Of a stretch of 23,843 nucleotides of DNA, positions 1 to 7,862 are shown in pieces. The stretch lies in contig JAEZIJ010000034.1 in NCBI GenBank assembly GCA_023436715.1, positions 1 to 23,843 of the forward strand, given 5' to 3'. Under the pieces are notes generated by a model. The model searched no databases. It was not told where the DNA came from and worked only from the letters and a program-made list of their open reading frames with translations. This DNA comes from Acidobacteriota bacterium. Its GTDB lineage: Bacteria > Acidobacteriota > Terriglobia > Bryobacterales > Bryobacteraceae. The number at the start of each line of letters is the position of its first letter. Position 1 is the stretch's first letter. A program made the position numbers and the translations under genes.

Positions 1-57
1 CATCGGTGTTGATCGGCGGCTAGAATGAATTGAATTGGCCGCCGATGAACACCGATG
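1..57. repeat. 20-bp imperfect inverted repeat
   Basis: Arms at 1-20 and 38-57 are reverse complements with one mismatch, separated by 17 AT-rich bases. The arm continues into a further short unit ending GCCGAT near 66, giving a tandem look (CACCGATGAAC, CGCCGAT). This resembles dispersed palindromic repeats of GC-rich soil bacteria. No gene is seen in 1-197. Confidence 0.6.
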
Positions 58-129
58 AACGCCGATTCCGGGGAGCTGACTAGACTCAATGCGCCAACCA
101 ACACCCACAGGATTCTTGTAGGGCTGCGC

Positions 130-176
130 ACGCTTCGCCCGTGGCCGGTCGACCGTGATTTTCGGGAGAGCGGTCA
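130..176 (-). repeat. Dispersed intergenic repeat, copy A
   Basis: Contains CCGTGATTTTCGGGAGAGCG (153-172), preceded by CGCCCGTGGCCGG. The same order of blocks recurs at 12157-12205 (copy B). The core is also present in inverted orientation at 16056-16072 (C) and 19977-19994 (D). It lies just downstream of the DUF362 gene. Confidence 0.55.
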
Positions 177-197
177 ATCCTTGCGGCGCGCCACGTA

Positions 198-1349
198 CTA
201 GATCGTTTTGCCGATCGGGCCGGGGCCGAAATCGAACAACGCTTCTTTGATACTCAGGCCGGCGACCTCGATGCGCTTGAGGTCCGTGGTGCCGATGCCA
301 ACCGCTTCGGCGAGCCTCAGCGTATTGTCCCCGTGGAGGAAGGGCTTGGCGCCGCGCTCGGCGCGCGGATCATAGCCCATGACCGCGGAGCAGACCGCAT
401 CCACGCACACCGGATTCTTTCCGGCCAGCAGCAATCCCGGGCGAAGTATCTGCACGCCGGGGTTCCACGCGCCCTCTCCGCCGCGTATGGTGTCGATGCC
501 TTCCACTATCGACAGATCGATCGGCCGTGCACCCACAAGGTCAACTACGATTCTTGGCACGCGGTAACCGGATTCGCGAGGCGAATCGGGATGCAACTCC
601 TGCGGAACACCCTTGGGAGGGGTCCTGGTGCCGTTGTGGCAGACCGGGCCGCGCTCCTGGCGCGGATCCTCGTTGCCGTCCGGACCGCAGTCGCCACCGT
701 AGAGCGAGCACGGCGTGTTGCCGAAATTGTTCTTGAGCGACATCGTGACGCCGGCGATCCAGTGATTCTTCAGCTTGGAAAGCGACGCGTAGACATCGCA
801 ATCCACGAACGAGTGGTTCAGATCGAAAGCGGGGAAGATGTAGCCGCCCGTGGGCACCTTGACGCGCGAGTACTGCTTCGCGAGCCCGCGGTTCTGGACG
901 TTTTCAAACTCCACCTTGCATCCAATGTTGTTGAATGCGTTCACGTCCAGGCCATAGCGAGCCCACAACTCGGGACCCTGGCGCGCAGGGAAGAAACTTT
1001 CGATAATGCGGATGCGCTTCGCCCCATTCCGGGCGAGCAGGTGCGCAACGGCCAGTACCGTTGTGGGGTGGCTCCGGTAGGGCAGATCGGGACGTTCCGG
1101 AAACCTCGCCGGATTTCCCGTCAGGTTCGGCTTCAGGGCGACTGTCTTGCCCTTGACGAGCGAACCGATTCCACCGATTCTGTCCAACAAGCCTTTGAGC
1201 GAGGACTCGAGTTCGGCGCCATAGGTACGGCAGCGGCCGATTGCCACCGGGGCGGCAGGCGCTTCGGCGGCGAACGCGCTCCTTCCGGCAAGCACGGCGC
1301 CTCCGAGGCTGCCGAGCGCTGCGCGGCGGGAAATCCTTACATTGTCCAT
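198..1349 (-). CDS. Tat-exported DUF362 domain protein
   Basis: 383-residue protein. The start is set at 1349 because an AAGGAGG site lies just upstream; the open frame runs further but has no other good site. The N-terminus has a twin-arginine signal (ISRRAALGSLGG, then a hydrophobic stretch ending AFA), so export in folded form is predicted. The body matches the DUF362 fold: VALKPNLTG, then HPTTVLAVAHLL, then a central KLKNHWIAGVTMSLKNNFG block, and a C-terminal VCVDAVCSAVMGYDP. The family's reaction is unknown; some members sit beside Fe-S proteins, but no CxxCxxC ferredoxin motif is seen here. It is monocistronic, with repeats downstream. Family assignment is firm, function unknown. Confidence 0.85.
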   Translation of the reverse strand: MDNVRISRRAALGSLGGAVLAGRSAFAAEAPAAPVAIGRCRTYGAELESSLKGLLDRIGGIGSLVKGKTVALKPNLTGNPARFPERPDLPYRSHPTTVLAVAHLLARNGAKRIRIIESFFPARQGPELWARYGLDVNAFNNIGCKVEFENVQNRGLAKQYSRVKVPTGGYIFPAFDLNHSFVDCDVYASLSKLKNHWIAGVTMSLKNNFGNTPCSLYGGDCGPDGNEDPRQERGPVCHNGTRTPPKGVPQELHPDSPRESGYRVPRIVVDLVGARPIDLSIVEGIDTIRGGEGAWNPGVQILRPGLLLAGKNPVCVDAVCSAVMGYDPRAERGAKPFLHGDNTLRLAEAVGIGTTDLKRIEVAGLSIKEALFDFGPGPIGKTI

Positions 1350-1516
1350 TCCGGCCTCCTTCCTACTCGAAGTCTGTTCAAAATTGTACAACAAGGCCAG
1401 AGGTTTACCCATGTAGATTTCCGGCGCTGGCTGTTGTATTCTTAACGGCAGACGCGCCGCGTTGCGTGGAGTTCCAGGGGCGGAGCAGTTGGCGGCGCCG
1501 GTCGGAGCTGGGGCAT

Positions 1517-3772
1517 ATGAGTTTTTCTTTCTCTCCGCGCAAGGACTATTCAGACAAATCCCTCCTATCATCTCAGGAGCAGGCTACGGAGCGTGCGCAG
1601 TTGCTGGAAGCCGCCCTCGATGCGCTCTCTGATGCGGTGATCGTGGCGGATACGCAGGGCAGGGTTCTCGCCGCCAATTCAGCGGCGAAGCGAATACTTG
1701 ATATTCATGGAGCAGACCTGCCTCGCGAGTGGGTGACGCCCGGTTCGCCCATGGCGCGCTCTCACCCGGTGATCGCCGGCGGCTCCCGCTACCAGGTTTC
1801 GGCAACCCCCGTTCGGCTGCCCGGCCTGAGCGGCAAAGAGGGCGTGATGGCTATCCGCCTGTCCCGGGAGAATGGCGAACTGGACGAGAAGCTTCGCCGC
1901 GAGCGCGATTGGTCATGGTCCATCATTGAGACTACCGGCAGCCTGGTTGTGGTCCTGGACAGAGAGGCCAGGATCGTCCGCCACAACGCCGCATGCCGGG
2001 CCGCCACAGGCTACACCGTGGAAGACATGCAAGACAAGCGGATATGGGACTTGCTGCCTCCAGAGGAGGCCGAGGCGGTCCGCACCGTGTTCCATGACCT
2101 CAGCGCGGGCCAGTTCCCCAACTCGCACGAAAACCACTGGGTAGCGCAAGACGGCACCCGCCGCCTGCTGTCGTGGTCGAACAGTGCGTTGCTGGATGCG
2201 AACGGCGAGGTGGAATATGTCATCGGGACGGGCGTAGACATCACCCAGCGGCGTCATGACGAGGATGAACTGCGGCAATCCAAAGAGACGCTCGCCGCGG
2301 TGATCGAAACCAGCCCGCTCGCGATCGTATCGATGGACCTGGCGGGCAAGGTGGTGAGCTGGAACCGGGCGGCCCAGCAGATGTTCGGCTGGCGCGAAGA
2401 TGAAGTGCTCAATCGGGTGTTCCCTGCCGTGCCGGAAGACGACATGGAGTTCTTCCATGAAAACCTCGCGAGACTGCGGCGGGGCGAGACGCTGGCGGGC
2501 GTGGAGCGCCAGAGACGCAGGAAAGATGGCGCGCTCCTGGACGTCGCGCTGTGGAACGCGCCGAGGCGAAGCGCGTGCGGCGAGGTGATTGGAGCGATTT
2601 CGGTCATCGCCGACGTCACGGACAAAAAGCGGCTGGAGGATCAGTTCCGGCAATCGCAGAAGATGGAGGCTGTCGGACGGCTCGCGGGCGGCGTCGCGCA
2701 CGATTTCAACAACCTGCTGACGGTGATCACGGGCTACAGCCAGATGGTCGTGGACATGCTGTCGCCCGAGGACGTGTTGCGCGGCCACGTTGAGGAGGTA
2801 TTGCGGGCCGCGGAGAGCGCTGCCGCGCTCACGAACCAGTTGCTGGCTTTCAGCCGCCGCCAGGTGGTGCAACCCCAGGTGCTTAGCCTGAACACGCTGG
2901 TTTCGAACATGGACAAGATGCTTCACCGGCTGATCGGCGAGGATGTGGAACTCGTGGCCTCGCTGAGCCCCGGCCTGCCGAAGGTGAAGGTCGATCCCGG
3001 ACAGTTCCAGCATGTGCTCATGAACCTCGTCGTGAACGCGCGCGACGCTATGCCGGAGGGCGGGCGAATCACAATCGCGACGGCCGCGGCCGCCACGAAG
3101 CCGCTCGAAGCTCCGCCCGGTCTGGCGCCGGGCCCGTACGTCACGCTGTCCGTGATCGACACGGGCAAGGGTATGGACGAGGAAACGCGGCGCCGGATCT
3201 TCGAGCCTTTCTTTACCACCAAGGCGCGCGGCAAGGGAACCGGCCTGGGGCTGAGCACGGCATATGGGATCGTCAAACAGTCCGGAGGAGATATCTGGGT
3301 GACGACGGAACCGGGCAAAGGGTCGCAGTTCCGAATCTATCTTCCCGCCGCTGAGGAAGCGGCAGCAGCCGGAGTGCAGGGCGGCCCGGCGCCTATGGCG
3401 CAGAAAGGGACCGAGACGGTTCTGCTCGTCGAAGATGAGATCGGACTCCGCAAACTGGTGCGCGAAGTGCTGCACGCGCGCGGGTACATCGTGCTGCAGG
3501 CGAGCGATGTGCAGGAGGCGTTGCGCATTTGCGAGTTGCACCTCGGAGCGATCCACCTGTTCCTGACCGACGTCGTCATGCCCCATATGAGCGGCCACGA
3601 ACTGGCGAATCGCGCCGTGGAGTTGCGCCCGGCGATGAAGGTTCTCTACATGTCGGGATACACCGACGTGATCGCGCAGGAGGCGCTGGATTCAACCACG
3701 GACTTTTTACAGAAGCCGTTTACGCCTGAGGCGCTGCTGACCAAGGTGAGAGCGGTGCTGGATGTGGGGTGA
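1517..3772 (+). CDS. Triple-PAS hybrid sensor histidine kinase
   Basis: 751 residues from the ATG at 1517. The open frame runs upstream, but only from this point is it protein-like. No membrane segment or signal is seen, so it is probably cytoplasmic. Domains in order: PAS about 30-115, PAS 135-247 and PAS 256-372 with linker coils; HisKA with H395 in GGVAHDFNNLL; HATPase_c with N508 (NLVVNARDAM), D548 in DTGKG, and GTGLGLS at 574-580; C-terminal receiver about 634-750 with D685 in LTDVVMP and K733 in LQKPF. All phosphotransfer residues are intact, in contrast to the degenerate system at 20760-23165. The attached receiver suggests a relay or self-modulation. The ligand is unknown and no partner regulator is adjacent. 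It is divergent from the DUF362 gene. Confidence 0.92.
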   Translation: MSFSFSPRKDYSDKSLLSSQEQATERAQLLEAALDALSDAVIVADTQGRVLAANSAAKRILDIHGADLPREWVTPGSPMARSHPVIAGGSRYQVSATPVRLPGLSGKEGVMAIRLSRENGELDEKLRRERDWSWSIIETTGSLVVVLDREARIVRHNAACRAATGYTVEDMQDKRIWDLLPPEEAEAVRTVFHDLSAGQFPNSHENHWVAQDGTRRLLSWSNSALLDANGEVEYVIGTGVDITQRRHDEDELRQSKETLAAVIETSPLAIVSMDLAGKVVSWNRAAQQMFGWREDEVLNRVFPAVPEDDMEFFHENLARLRRGETLAGVERQRRRKDGALLDVALWNAPRRSACGEVIGAISVIADVTDKKRLEDQFRQSQKMEAVGRLAGGVAHDFNNLLTVITGYSQMVVDMLSPEDVLRGHVEEVLRAAESAAALTNQLLAFSRRQVVQPQVLSLNTLVSNMDKMLHRLIGEDVELVASLSPGLPKVKVDPGQFQHVLMNLVVNARDAMPEGGRITIATAAAATKPLEAPPGLAPGPYVTLSVIDTGKGMDEETRRRIFEPFFTTKARGKGTGLGLSTAYGIVKQSGGDIWVTTEPGKGSQFRIYLPAAEEAAAAGVQGGPAPMAQKGTETVLLVEDEIGLRKLVREVLHARGYIVLQASDVQEALRICELHLGAIHLFLTDVVMPHMSGHELANRAVELRPAMKVLYMSGYTDVIAQEALDSTTDFLQKPFTPEALLTKVRAVLDVG

Positions 3773-3780
3773 GAGGTTCA

Positions 3781-3832
3781 GGGGCTAAAGCCCTGTGATG
3801 GTGGCACCGTACGGCACGGCTGAAGCCGTGCC
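3781..3832. repeat. Two palindromic repeats between convergent genes
   Basis: GGGGCTAAAGCCCT at 3781-3794 and GGCACGGCTGAAGCCGTGCC at 3813-3832 (9-bp stem, 2-base centre). They lie between the converging PAS-kinase and ribA genes. No T-run follows, so they are not typical intrinsic terminators, although they could still fold at the mRNA 3' ends. The 'GGCACGGCTgaAGCCGTGCC' form resembles dispersed REP-like palindromes. Confidence 0.6.
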
Positions 3833-3866
3833 CTGATACGAAGCCCGGTCAGGCCAGCAAACGGCC

Positions 3867-4511
3867 CTACACGCCTTCCAGCAGGTGCCCCAACTTTTCT
3901 TTCTTGGTGCGGAGATAAGACTCGGACGTAAGGACCGGCTCCACGAGGCAGGGGACGCGCTCGGCGACCTCGACGCCGGCGCTCTCGACGGCCCGGATCT
4001 TGTCGGGATTGTTCGAGAGCAGGCGCACGCGGCGCAGCCCGAAATACTTGATGATTTCGGCCGGCAGAATGTAGTCCCGGTGGTCCGCCTTGAATCCCAG
4101 GCGTTCGTTTGCCTCGACAGTATCCGCGCCGCCGTCCTGCAGTTCGTAGGCGCGCAGCTTATTGAGCAGGCCGATTCCGCGTCCCTCCTGGTGCTCATAG
4201 ACCAGAAGCCCGCGGCCTTCCTCGGCGATGGCGGCCAGCGACAATTCCAGTTGTGCCCGGCAATCGCAGCGTAGACTGTGGAAAACGTCGCCGGTCAGGC
4301 ACTCCGAGTGAATCCGGACGAGCGGCGGTTCCGGACCGGACAGGTCGCCCATCTCAAGCACGACCGCTTCTTCGGGCTCCGCGGAGCAACGCTGAAATCC
4401 ATAGATCCGGAAATGACCGAAGCGCGTTGGAAAGTCGGCTTCGGCGACTTTTCGAATCCCAGGCTTGCTGCCGTTGTGTGACATGGGTTCAAAGTGCGTT
4501 AGTTCCTTCAT
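3867..4511 (-). CDS. ribA: GTP cyclohydrolase II
   Basis: Converts GTP to 2,5-diamino-6-ribosylamino-4(3H)-pyrimidinone 5'-phosphate, formate and pyrophosphate, the first step of riboflavin synthesis. 214 residues from the ATG at 4511, close to the usual length of stand-alone RibA. Zinc-ligand cysteines C71, C82 and C84 lie in CLTGDVFHSLRCDC. YEHQEGRGIGL (105-115) holds the conserved active-site residues. NNPDKIRAV and the C-terminal YLRTKKEKLGHLL are family hallmarks. There is no DHBP synthase (RibB) fusion. Start choices are 4547 (GTG), 4511 and 4484; none has a good ribosome site, and 4484 would fit a promoter at 4510-4515. It stands alone, divergent from the LytS-type kinase, with no other riboflavin gene or FMN riboswitch seen. 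Confidence 0.93.
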   Translation of the reverse strand: MKELTHFEPMSHNGSKPGIRKVAEADFPTRFGHFRIYGFQRCSAEPEEAVVLEMGDLSGPEPPLVRIHSECLTGDVFHSLRCDCRAQLELSLAAIAEEGRGLLVYEHQEGRGIGLLNKLRAYELQDGGADTVEANERLGFKADHRDYILPAEIIKYFGLRRVRLLSNNPDKIRAVESAGVEVAERVPCLVEPVLTSESYLRTKKEKLGHLLEGV

Positions 4512-4517
4512 TATAAT
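4488..4517 (+). promoter_or_regulatory. Putative symmetric -10 between ribA and kinase
   Basis: TATAAT at 4512-4517 (+), with a weak TTCAAA -35 match at 4488-4493 (18-bp spacer). The start codon of the downstream gene is at 4533, implying a very short leader. The octamer ATTATAAT (4510-4517) also reads TATAAT on the minus strand (4515-4510), so it could serve both directions. It overlaps the chosen ribA start. This is from sequence alone. Confidence 0.4.
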
Positions 4518-4532
4518 GGACAACGGAACCCG

Positions 4533-5849
4533 ATGGCGGACGAGCACCTCGTATTATTGATGACCTTGATGATCCGCCTCGGGGTGGTTGCGTCCCTGGC
4601 GAGTATCCTGGTCCGCTCCAACCGCTTCAAACGGATGCTGTTGCGGGAAGAGCGTACGCTCAACCAGCGGCTCCTGCTCGCGCTCAGTTTCTCCAGCATT
4701 TTCGGCGCCGGCGTGGCGGTCAGGGTGATTCAGCACAATTACAAGGCGGTGGACCTCGGGCTGGAGGGCAGCCTGGTTGCCGGCCTGCTCGGGGGCTACG
4801 TAACAGGCGCGCTCTCGGGCGCCCTGATTTCGCTGCCCGCTATGTTCCACCACGAGTACCTGACCATGCCTCTGCTGGTGGGGGTGGGCGCGATGGGAGG
4901 CCTGCTGCGGGACGGCGCTCCGGATACGGAGGAAGTCTGGCGGTTTTCGCCGTTTTTCGATCTGAGTCTTTACCGGGTGTTCGCGCCCCGTTATGACCAC
5001 GCCCGGGCCGCTTTTCAGCTTGTGTTTCTTTGCGCCATCCTGTTTGCGGAGTTCCTCCGGCTCACGCTGGGCCAGTGGCCCAACCGGATGTTCTCGATTT
5101 ACCCGGACTGGCCCAACCCTCACCCACTGAATTACGTGGCCGTATACGTTTCGACGCTGTTTGCGGTCACGCTGCCGCTCAAGATCTGGAATAACACCCG
5201 GAACGAAACGAAGCTCGAGGAGCAGCAACGGCTCTTGCTACAGGCGCGCATGGACGCCCTCAGCCGGCAGATCAATCCGCACTTTCTTTTCAACACGCTG
5301 AATTCGGTGTCGTCGCTGATCCGGACCAACCCCCAGCAGGCGCGTGCCGTGGTATACAAGCTGTCGAACATACTCCGGCGTCTCCTGCGCAAGCACGACA
5401 ACCTGAACCCCTTGAGCGAGGAACTCGACTTCATCAACGACTATCTGTCGATCGAGATGATCCGCTTCGGCGATAAGCTGCGATTCGAAAAGCAGGTCGA
5501 TCCCCGCACGATGGACCGCCTGGTCCCGAGCATGCTCCTCCAGCCCTTGATCGAAAACTGCGTCAAGCACGGCTTGAGCAGTAAGGTGGATGGCGGAGTT
5601 GTTCGCTTTCGCAGTAGTCTAAAGGAAGGAAGGCTGCACCTGCTCGTCGAGGACGACGGAGTTGGGATTCCGGAAGTAAAACTTGCGAACTTGCGTGAGC
5701 AGGGTATCGGCGTCAGCAACGTAGACGAACGCCTCAAGGTCCTGTTCGGCGCCGATTATAGGATGTGGATCGACAGCAAACCGGGGCACGGCACCCGGAT
5801 TGAAATCGAAATCCCCGAATTGCAGTCCAGCCTGGCTCCGGCAACATGA
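4533..5849 (+). CDS. LytS/YehU-type membrane sensor histidine kinase
   Basis: 438 residues. The N-terminal ~215 residues hold several hydrophobic segments (about 5-25, 45-67, 78-102, 112-124, 161-178, 200-217), consistent with a 5TM-5TMR_LYT-like sensor. A short coil (EEQQRLLLQARMDAL) leads to the His_kinase domain with H250 in INPHFLFNTLNS, the hallmark of the LytS class. HATPase_c follows with N342 (LIENCVKHGL), D374-x-G-x-G and a C-terminal GHGTRIEIEIP. It should phosphorylate a LytTR-type regulator, but none is adjacent. Family members respond to extracellular metabolites or envelope state; the signal here is unknown. The start is supported by the -10 just upstream. There is a 43-base gap to the methyltransferase, so they are probably co-transcribed. 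Confidence 0.9.
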   Translation: MADEHLVLLMTLMIRLGVVASLASILVRSNRFKRMLLREERTLNQRLLLALSFSSIFGAGVAVRVIQHNYKAVDLGLEGSLVAGLLGGYVTGALSGALISLPAMFHHEYLTMPLLVGVGAMGGLLRDGAPDTEEVWRFSPFFDLSLYRVFAPRYDHARAAFQLVFLCAILFAEFLRLTLGQWPNRMFSIYPDWPNPHPLNYVAVYVSTLFAVTLPLKIWNNTRNETKLEEQQRLLLQARMDALSRQINPHFLFNTLNSVSSLIRTNPQQARAVVYKLSNILRRLLRKHDNLNPLSEELDFINDYLSIEMIRFGDKLRFEKQVDPRTMDRLVPSMLLQPLIENCVKHGLSSKVDGGVVRFRSSLKEGRLHLLVEDDGVGIPEVKLANLREQGIGVSNVDERLKVLFGADYRMWIDSKPGHGTRIEIEIPELQSSLAPAT

Positions 5850-5892
5850 ACGGCCTCGCCCGGCTCCGGGACTATGCACGCAAAGGTGAAAT

Positions 5893-6579
5893 TTGGCTGA
5901 CTCTGAATCTGTAGTGCTGGCTCTGGGTTCCAACGGGCTGCATAAGACAATTGCCGACCGGACGCGGCGCATCTACGACCGGGTCGCGTTCATATACCCG
6001 CTTTCGACATATTTTTTCCACGCACGGGCGCACGAGTGCGCTCTGGAGTTCGCGGGCGTGCGGAACGGCATGCGAGTTCTGGAGGTGGCGACCGGTTCGG
6101 GCGAGATGTTCCGCCGGGTCGTGCGCGCCAACCCCGACGGGGCCTCGATCGGGGTCGATCTTTCCCCGAACATGGCGCTTCGCACCCAGAACCGCATCCG
6201 GCGTGAGTTTCCCGCATCGACGACTCTCTGCCAGGCCGTGGACGCGCGCTTCATGCCCTTCCGCGACGAGAGCTTCGACATCGTGTTCTGCTGCTACCTT
6301 CTCGAATTGCTCGGCGCCGAGGACATCTACAAAGCGCTGGGCGAAATTCGCAGGGTGCTGCGCCCGAGAGGGCGGCTTGCGCTTGTCTGCATCGGTCAGA
6401 ATACCCGGATGTTCAACCGCATGTACAAGATCGCGGGCGGTATCGCACCGGCGTTCTGGGGACGGCAGGTTGAGCACCACGTCCCCTCGCTGATCGAGGC
6501 ATCCAAGTTCCGCATTGTCGGTGACCGCGCGCTGCGGCAGGGCTTCTATCCCTCCCGCGTGCTGGTAGCGTCCAAGTAA
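5893..6579 (+). CDS. Class I SAM-dependent methyltransferase
   Basis: 228 residues with a Rossmann methyltransferase core: motif I VLEVATGSGEM (about 66-76), acidic loop IGVDLSPNM, motif post-II VDARFMPFRDESFDIVFCCYLLELL, and post-III VLRPRGRLALVCIG. The layout resembles UbiE/COQ5-like methyltransferases, but the substrate cannot be read from the sequence. The start appears to be TTG at 5893 with AAGGTG a few bases upstream; a GTG slightly downstream is an alternative. It follows the LytS-type kinase by 43 bases on the same strand. Confidence 0.82.
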   Translation: MADSESVVLALGSNGLHKTIADRTRRIYDRVAFIYPLSTYFFHARAHECALEFAGVRNGMRVLEVATGSGEMFRRVVRANPDGASIGVDLSPNMALRTQNRIRREFPASTTLCQAVDARFMPFRDESFDIVFCCYLLELLGAEDIYKALGEIRRVLRPRGRLALVCIGQNTRMFNRMYKIAGGIAPAFWGRQVEHHVPSLIEASKFRIVGDRALRQGFYPSRVLVASK

Positions 6580-6613
6580 GCCGGCGGCGCTCCGCGGGCT
6601 CGGCTTCAATGAT

Positions 6614-6640
6614 AGAGTAGATCCCGGAAGGAGCTACTCT
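6614..6640 (+). promoter_or_regulatory. Hairpin presenting the Shine-Dalgarno in its loop
   Basis: AGAGTAG (6614-6620) pairs with CTACTCT (6634-6640). The 13-base loop contains AAGGAG (6628-6633), and the stem ends directly before the GTG start at 6641. The 7-bp perfect stem is visible in the sequence; a regulatory role is inferred. Confidence 0.4.
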
Positions 6641-7816
6641 GTGGACGCAAACCGACGTAGTTTTCTGAAGAGTTCATTCACCGCGGCCGCATCGGCCGCA
6701 CCTCTATTTGTGCCGCGGACGGCTTGGGGCGCCAATGACCGGATCGCGTATGGCCTGATCGGCGCGGGCGGGCGCGGCCGTTATGTCAGCACGGTGTTCC
6801 AGAAACTCGGAGCCCAGTGCGTCGCCATCAGCGAGGTCTACGCGCCGAACATGGACAAGGCGATGACCGAAGCACCCGGCGCCAAGTCATACGTGGATTA
6901 CAACGACCTGCTCGGGCACCAGGGAATCGACGCGGTCCTGATTGGTACTCCCGATCACCAGCACTGTCCGAACCTGCTGGCGGCACTCAAGGCGGGCAAG
7001 GACGTTTACCTCGAGAAGCCCATGTCGCACTCCATCGCAGAGAGCCGGAAGATGGTGGAGGCGGTGCGGAAGACGAAGCAGGTCGTGCAGATCGGCATGC
7101 AGCGCCGCAGCGCGGAGATGGTGCACAGGGCGAAGCGGCAGGTGGATTCGGGCGTGCTCGGCCGGATTTCGCTCGTGAAACCTGTGTGGAACTGGAACAT
7201 CGCCCGCCCGCTGAACAACGAGCCGCTGCCGGGCAAGATCGACTGGGACCGGTTCTGCGGACCGAACAAGCGCGAGTTCCAGCCCATGTGCTTCCGCAAC
7301 TGGCGCCTGTTCTGGGAGTTCTCCGGCGGCAACATGACGGACCAGGGTACGCACCTCATGGACGTCACGCAGTGGTTCACCGGCACCACGGAGGGCCCGG
7401 TATCGGCCGTCTGCTACGGGCAGACCCAAAAGACCATCGGGTCGGAAGTTCCGGATGTGTTCAGCGCCGTCTTCGAGTACCCGAAGCACATGGTCACCTG
7501 GACGCTCGACTACTGCAATTCCTATGCGAACGGGTGGTCGATTCTGTTCCAGGGTGACAAGGGAACGATGCTTATGGACGAGTCCGGCTGCCGCATCTGG
7601 GCCGAGCCTTCCACGAAACCGGAAAACCGCGAGCCGCTGTACAAGGACGAGACGGGCATCCCGGTGGAAACGCACGTTCAGAATTTCTTCGATTGCTGCA
7701 AGTCCCGCAAGGAGCCGAACGCGCCGGTGGAAGTGGGCGCGAGCGCGGTTTGCGGCCCTCATCTGGCCAACCTCGCTTTCAAACAGAAGCGTCAGGTCAG
7801 GATGAGCGAGGCATAG
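6641..7816 (+). CDS. Gfo/Idh/MocA family oxidoreductase with Tat signal
   Basis: 391 residues, GTG start at 6641 with AAGGAG 7 bases upstream. The N-terminus NRRSFLKSSFTAAASAAPLFVP is a twin-arginine signal. The dinucleotide-binding fold follows (YGLIGAGGRGRYV, about 38-50), then VLIGTPDHQH, the conserved EKPMSHSIAE containing the family's EKP lysine, and the C-terminal catalytic block GGNMTDQGTHLMDVTQWF. These enzymes oxidise or reduce sugars, inositols or related polyols with NAD(P). Tat export allows the cofactor to be loaded in the cytoplasm, as in glucose-fructose oxidoreductase. The substrate is unknown. The 46-base gap to the next dehydrogenase suggests co-transcription. Confidence 0.9.
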   Translation: MDANRRSFLKSSFTAAASAAPLFVPRTAWGANDRIAYGLIGAGGRGRYVSTVFQKLGAQCVAISEVYAPNMDKAMTEAPGAKSYVDYNDLLGHQGIDAVLIGTPDHQHCPNLLAALKAGKDVYLEKPMSHSIAESRKMVEAVRKTKQVVQIGMQRRSAEMVHRAKRQVDSGVLGRISLVKPVWNWNIARPLNNEPLPGKIDWDRFCGPNKREFQPMCFRNWRLFWEFSGGNMTDQGTHLMDVTQWFTGTTEGPVSAVCYGQTQKTIGSEVPDVFSAVFEYPKHMVTWTLDYCNSYANGWSILFQGDKGTMLMDESGCRIWAEPSTKPENREPLYKDETGIPVETHVQNFFDCCKSRKEPNAPVEVGASAVCGPHLANLAFKQKRQVRMSEA

Positions 7817-7862
7817 GACAATAAAAGGGAGCGGTTTAGCTCGTTAGCGAAAGGAGCGCTTA

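Noticed and set aside
1..197. CRISPR or att site suggested by the initial repeats
   Set aside because: There is no regular repeat-spacer pattern and no integrase nearby; the pattern is a simple inverted repeat.
333..1445. Long + strand open frame opposite the DUF362 gene
   Set aside because: It is the antisense shadow of a well-supported gene; its translation is Arg/His-rich without recognisable motifs.
1913..3598. 561-residue minus-strand open frame
   Set aside because: It lies fully antisense to the PAS hybrid kinase, whose motifs are unambiguous; GC-rich codon use leaves such frames open.
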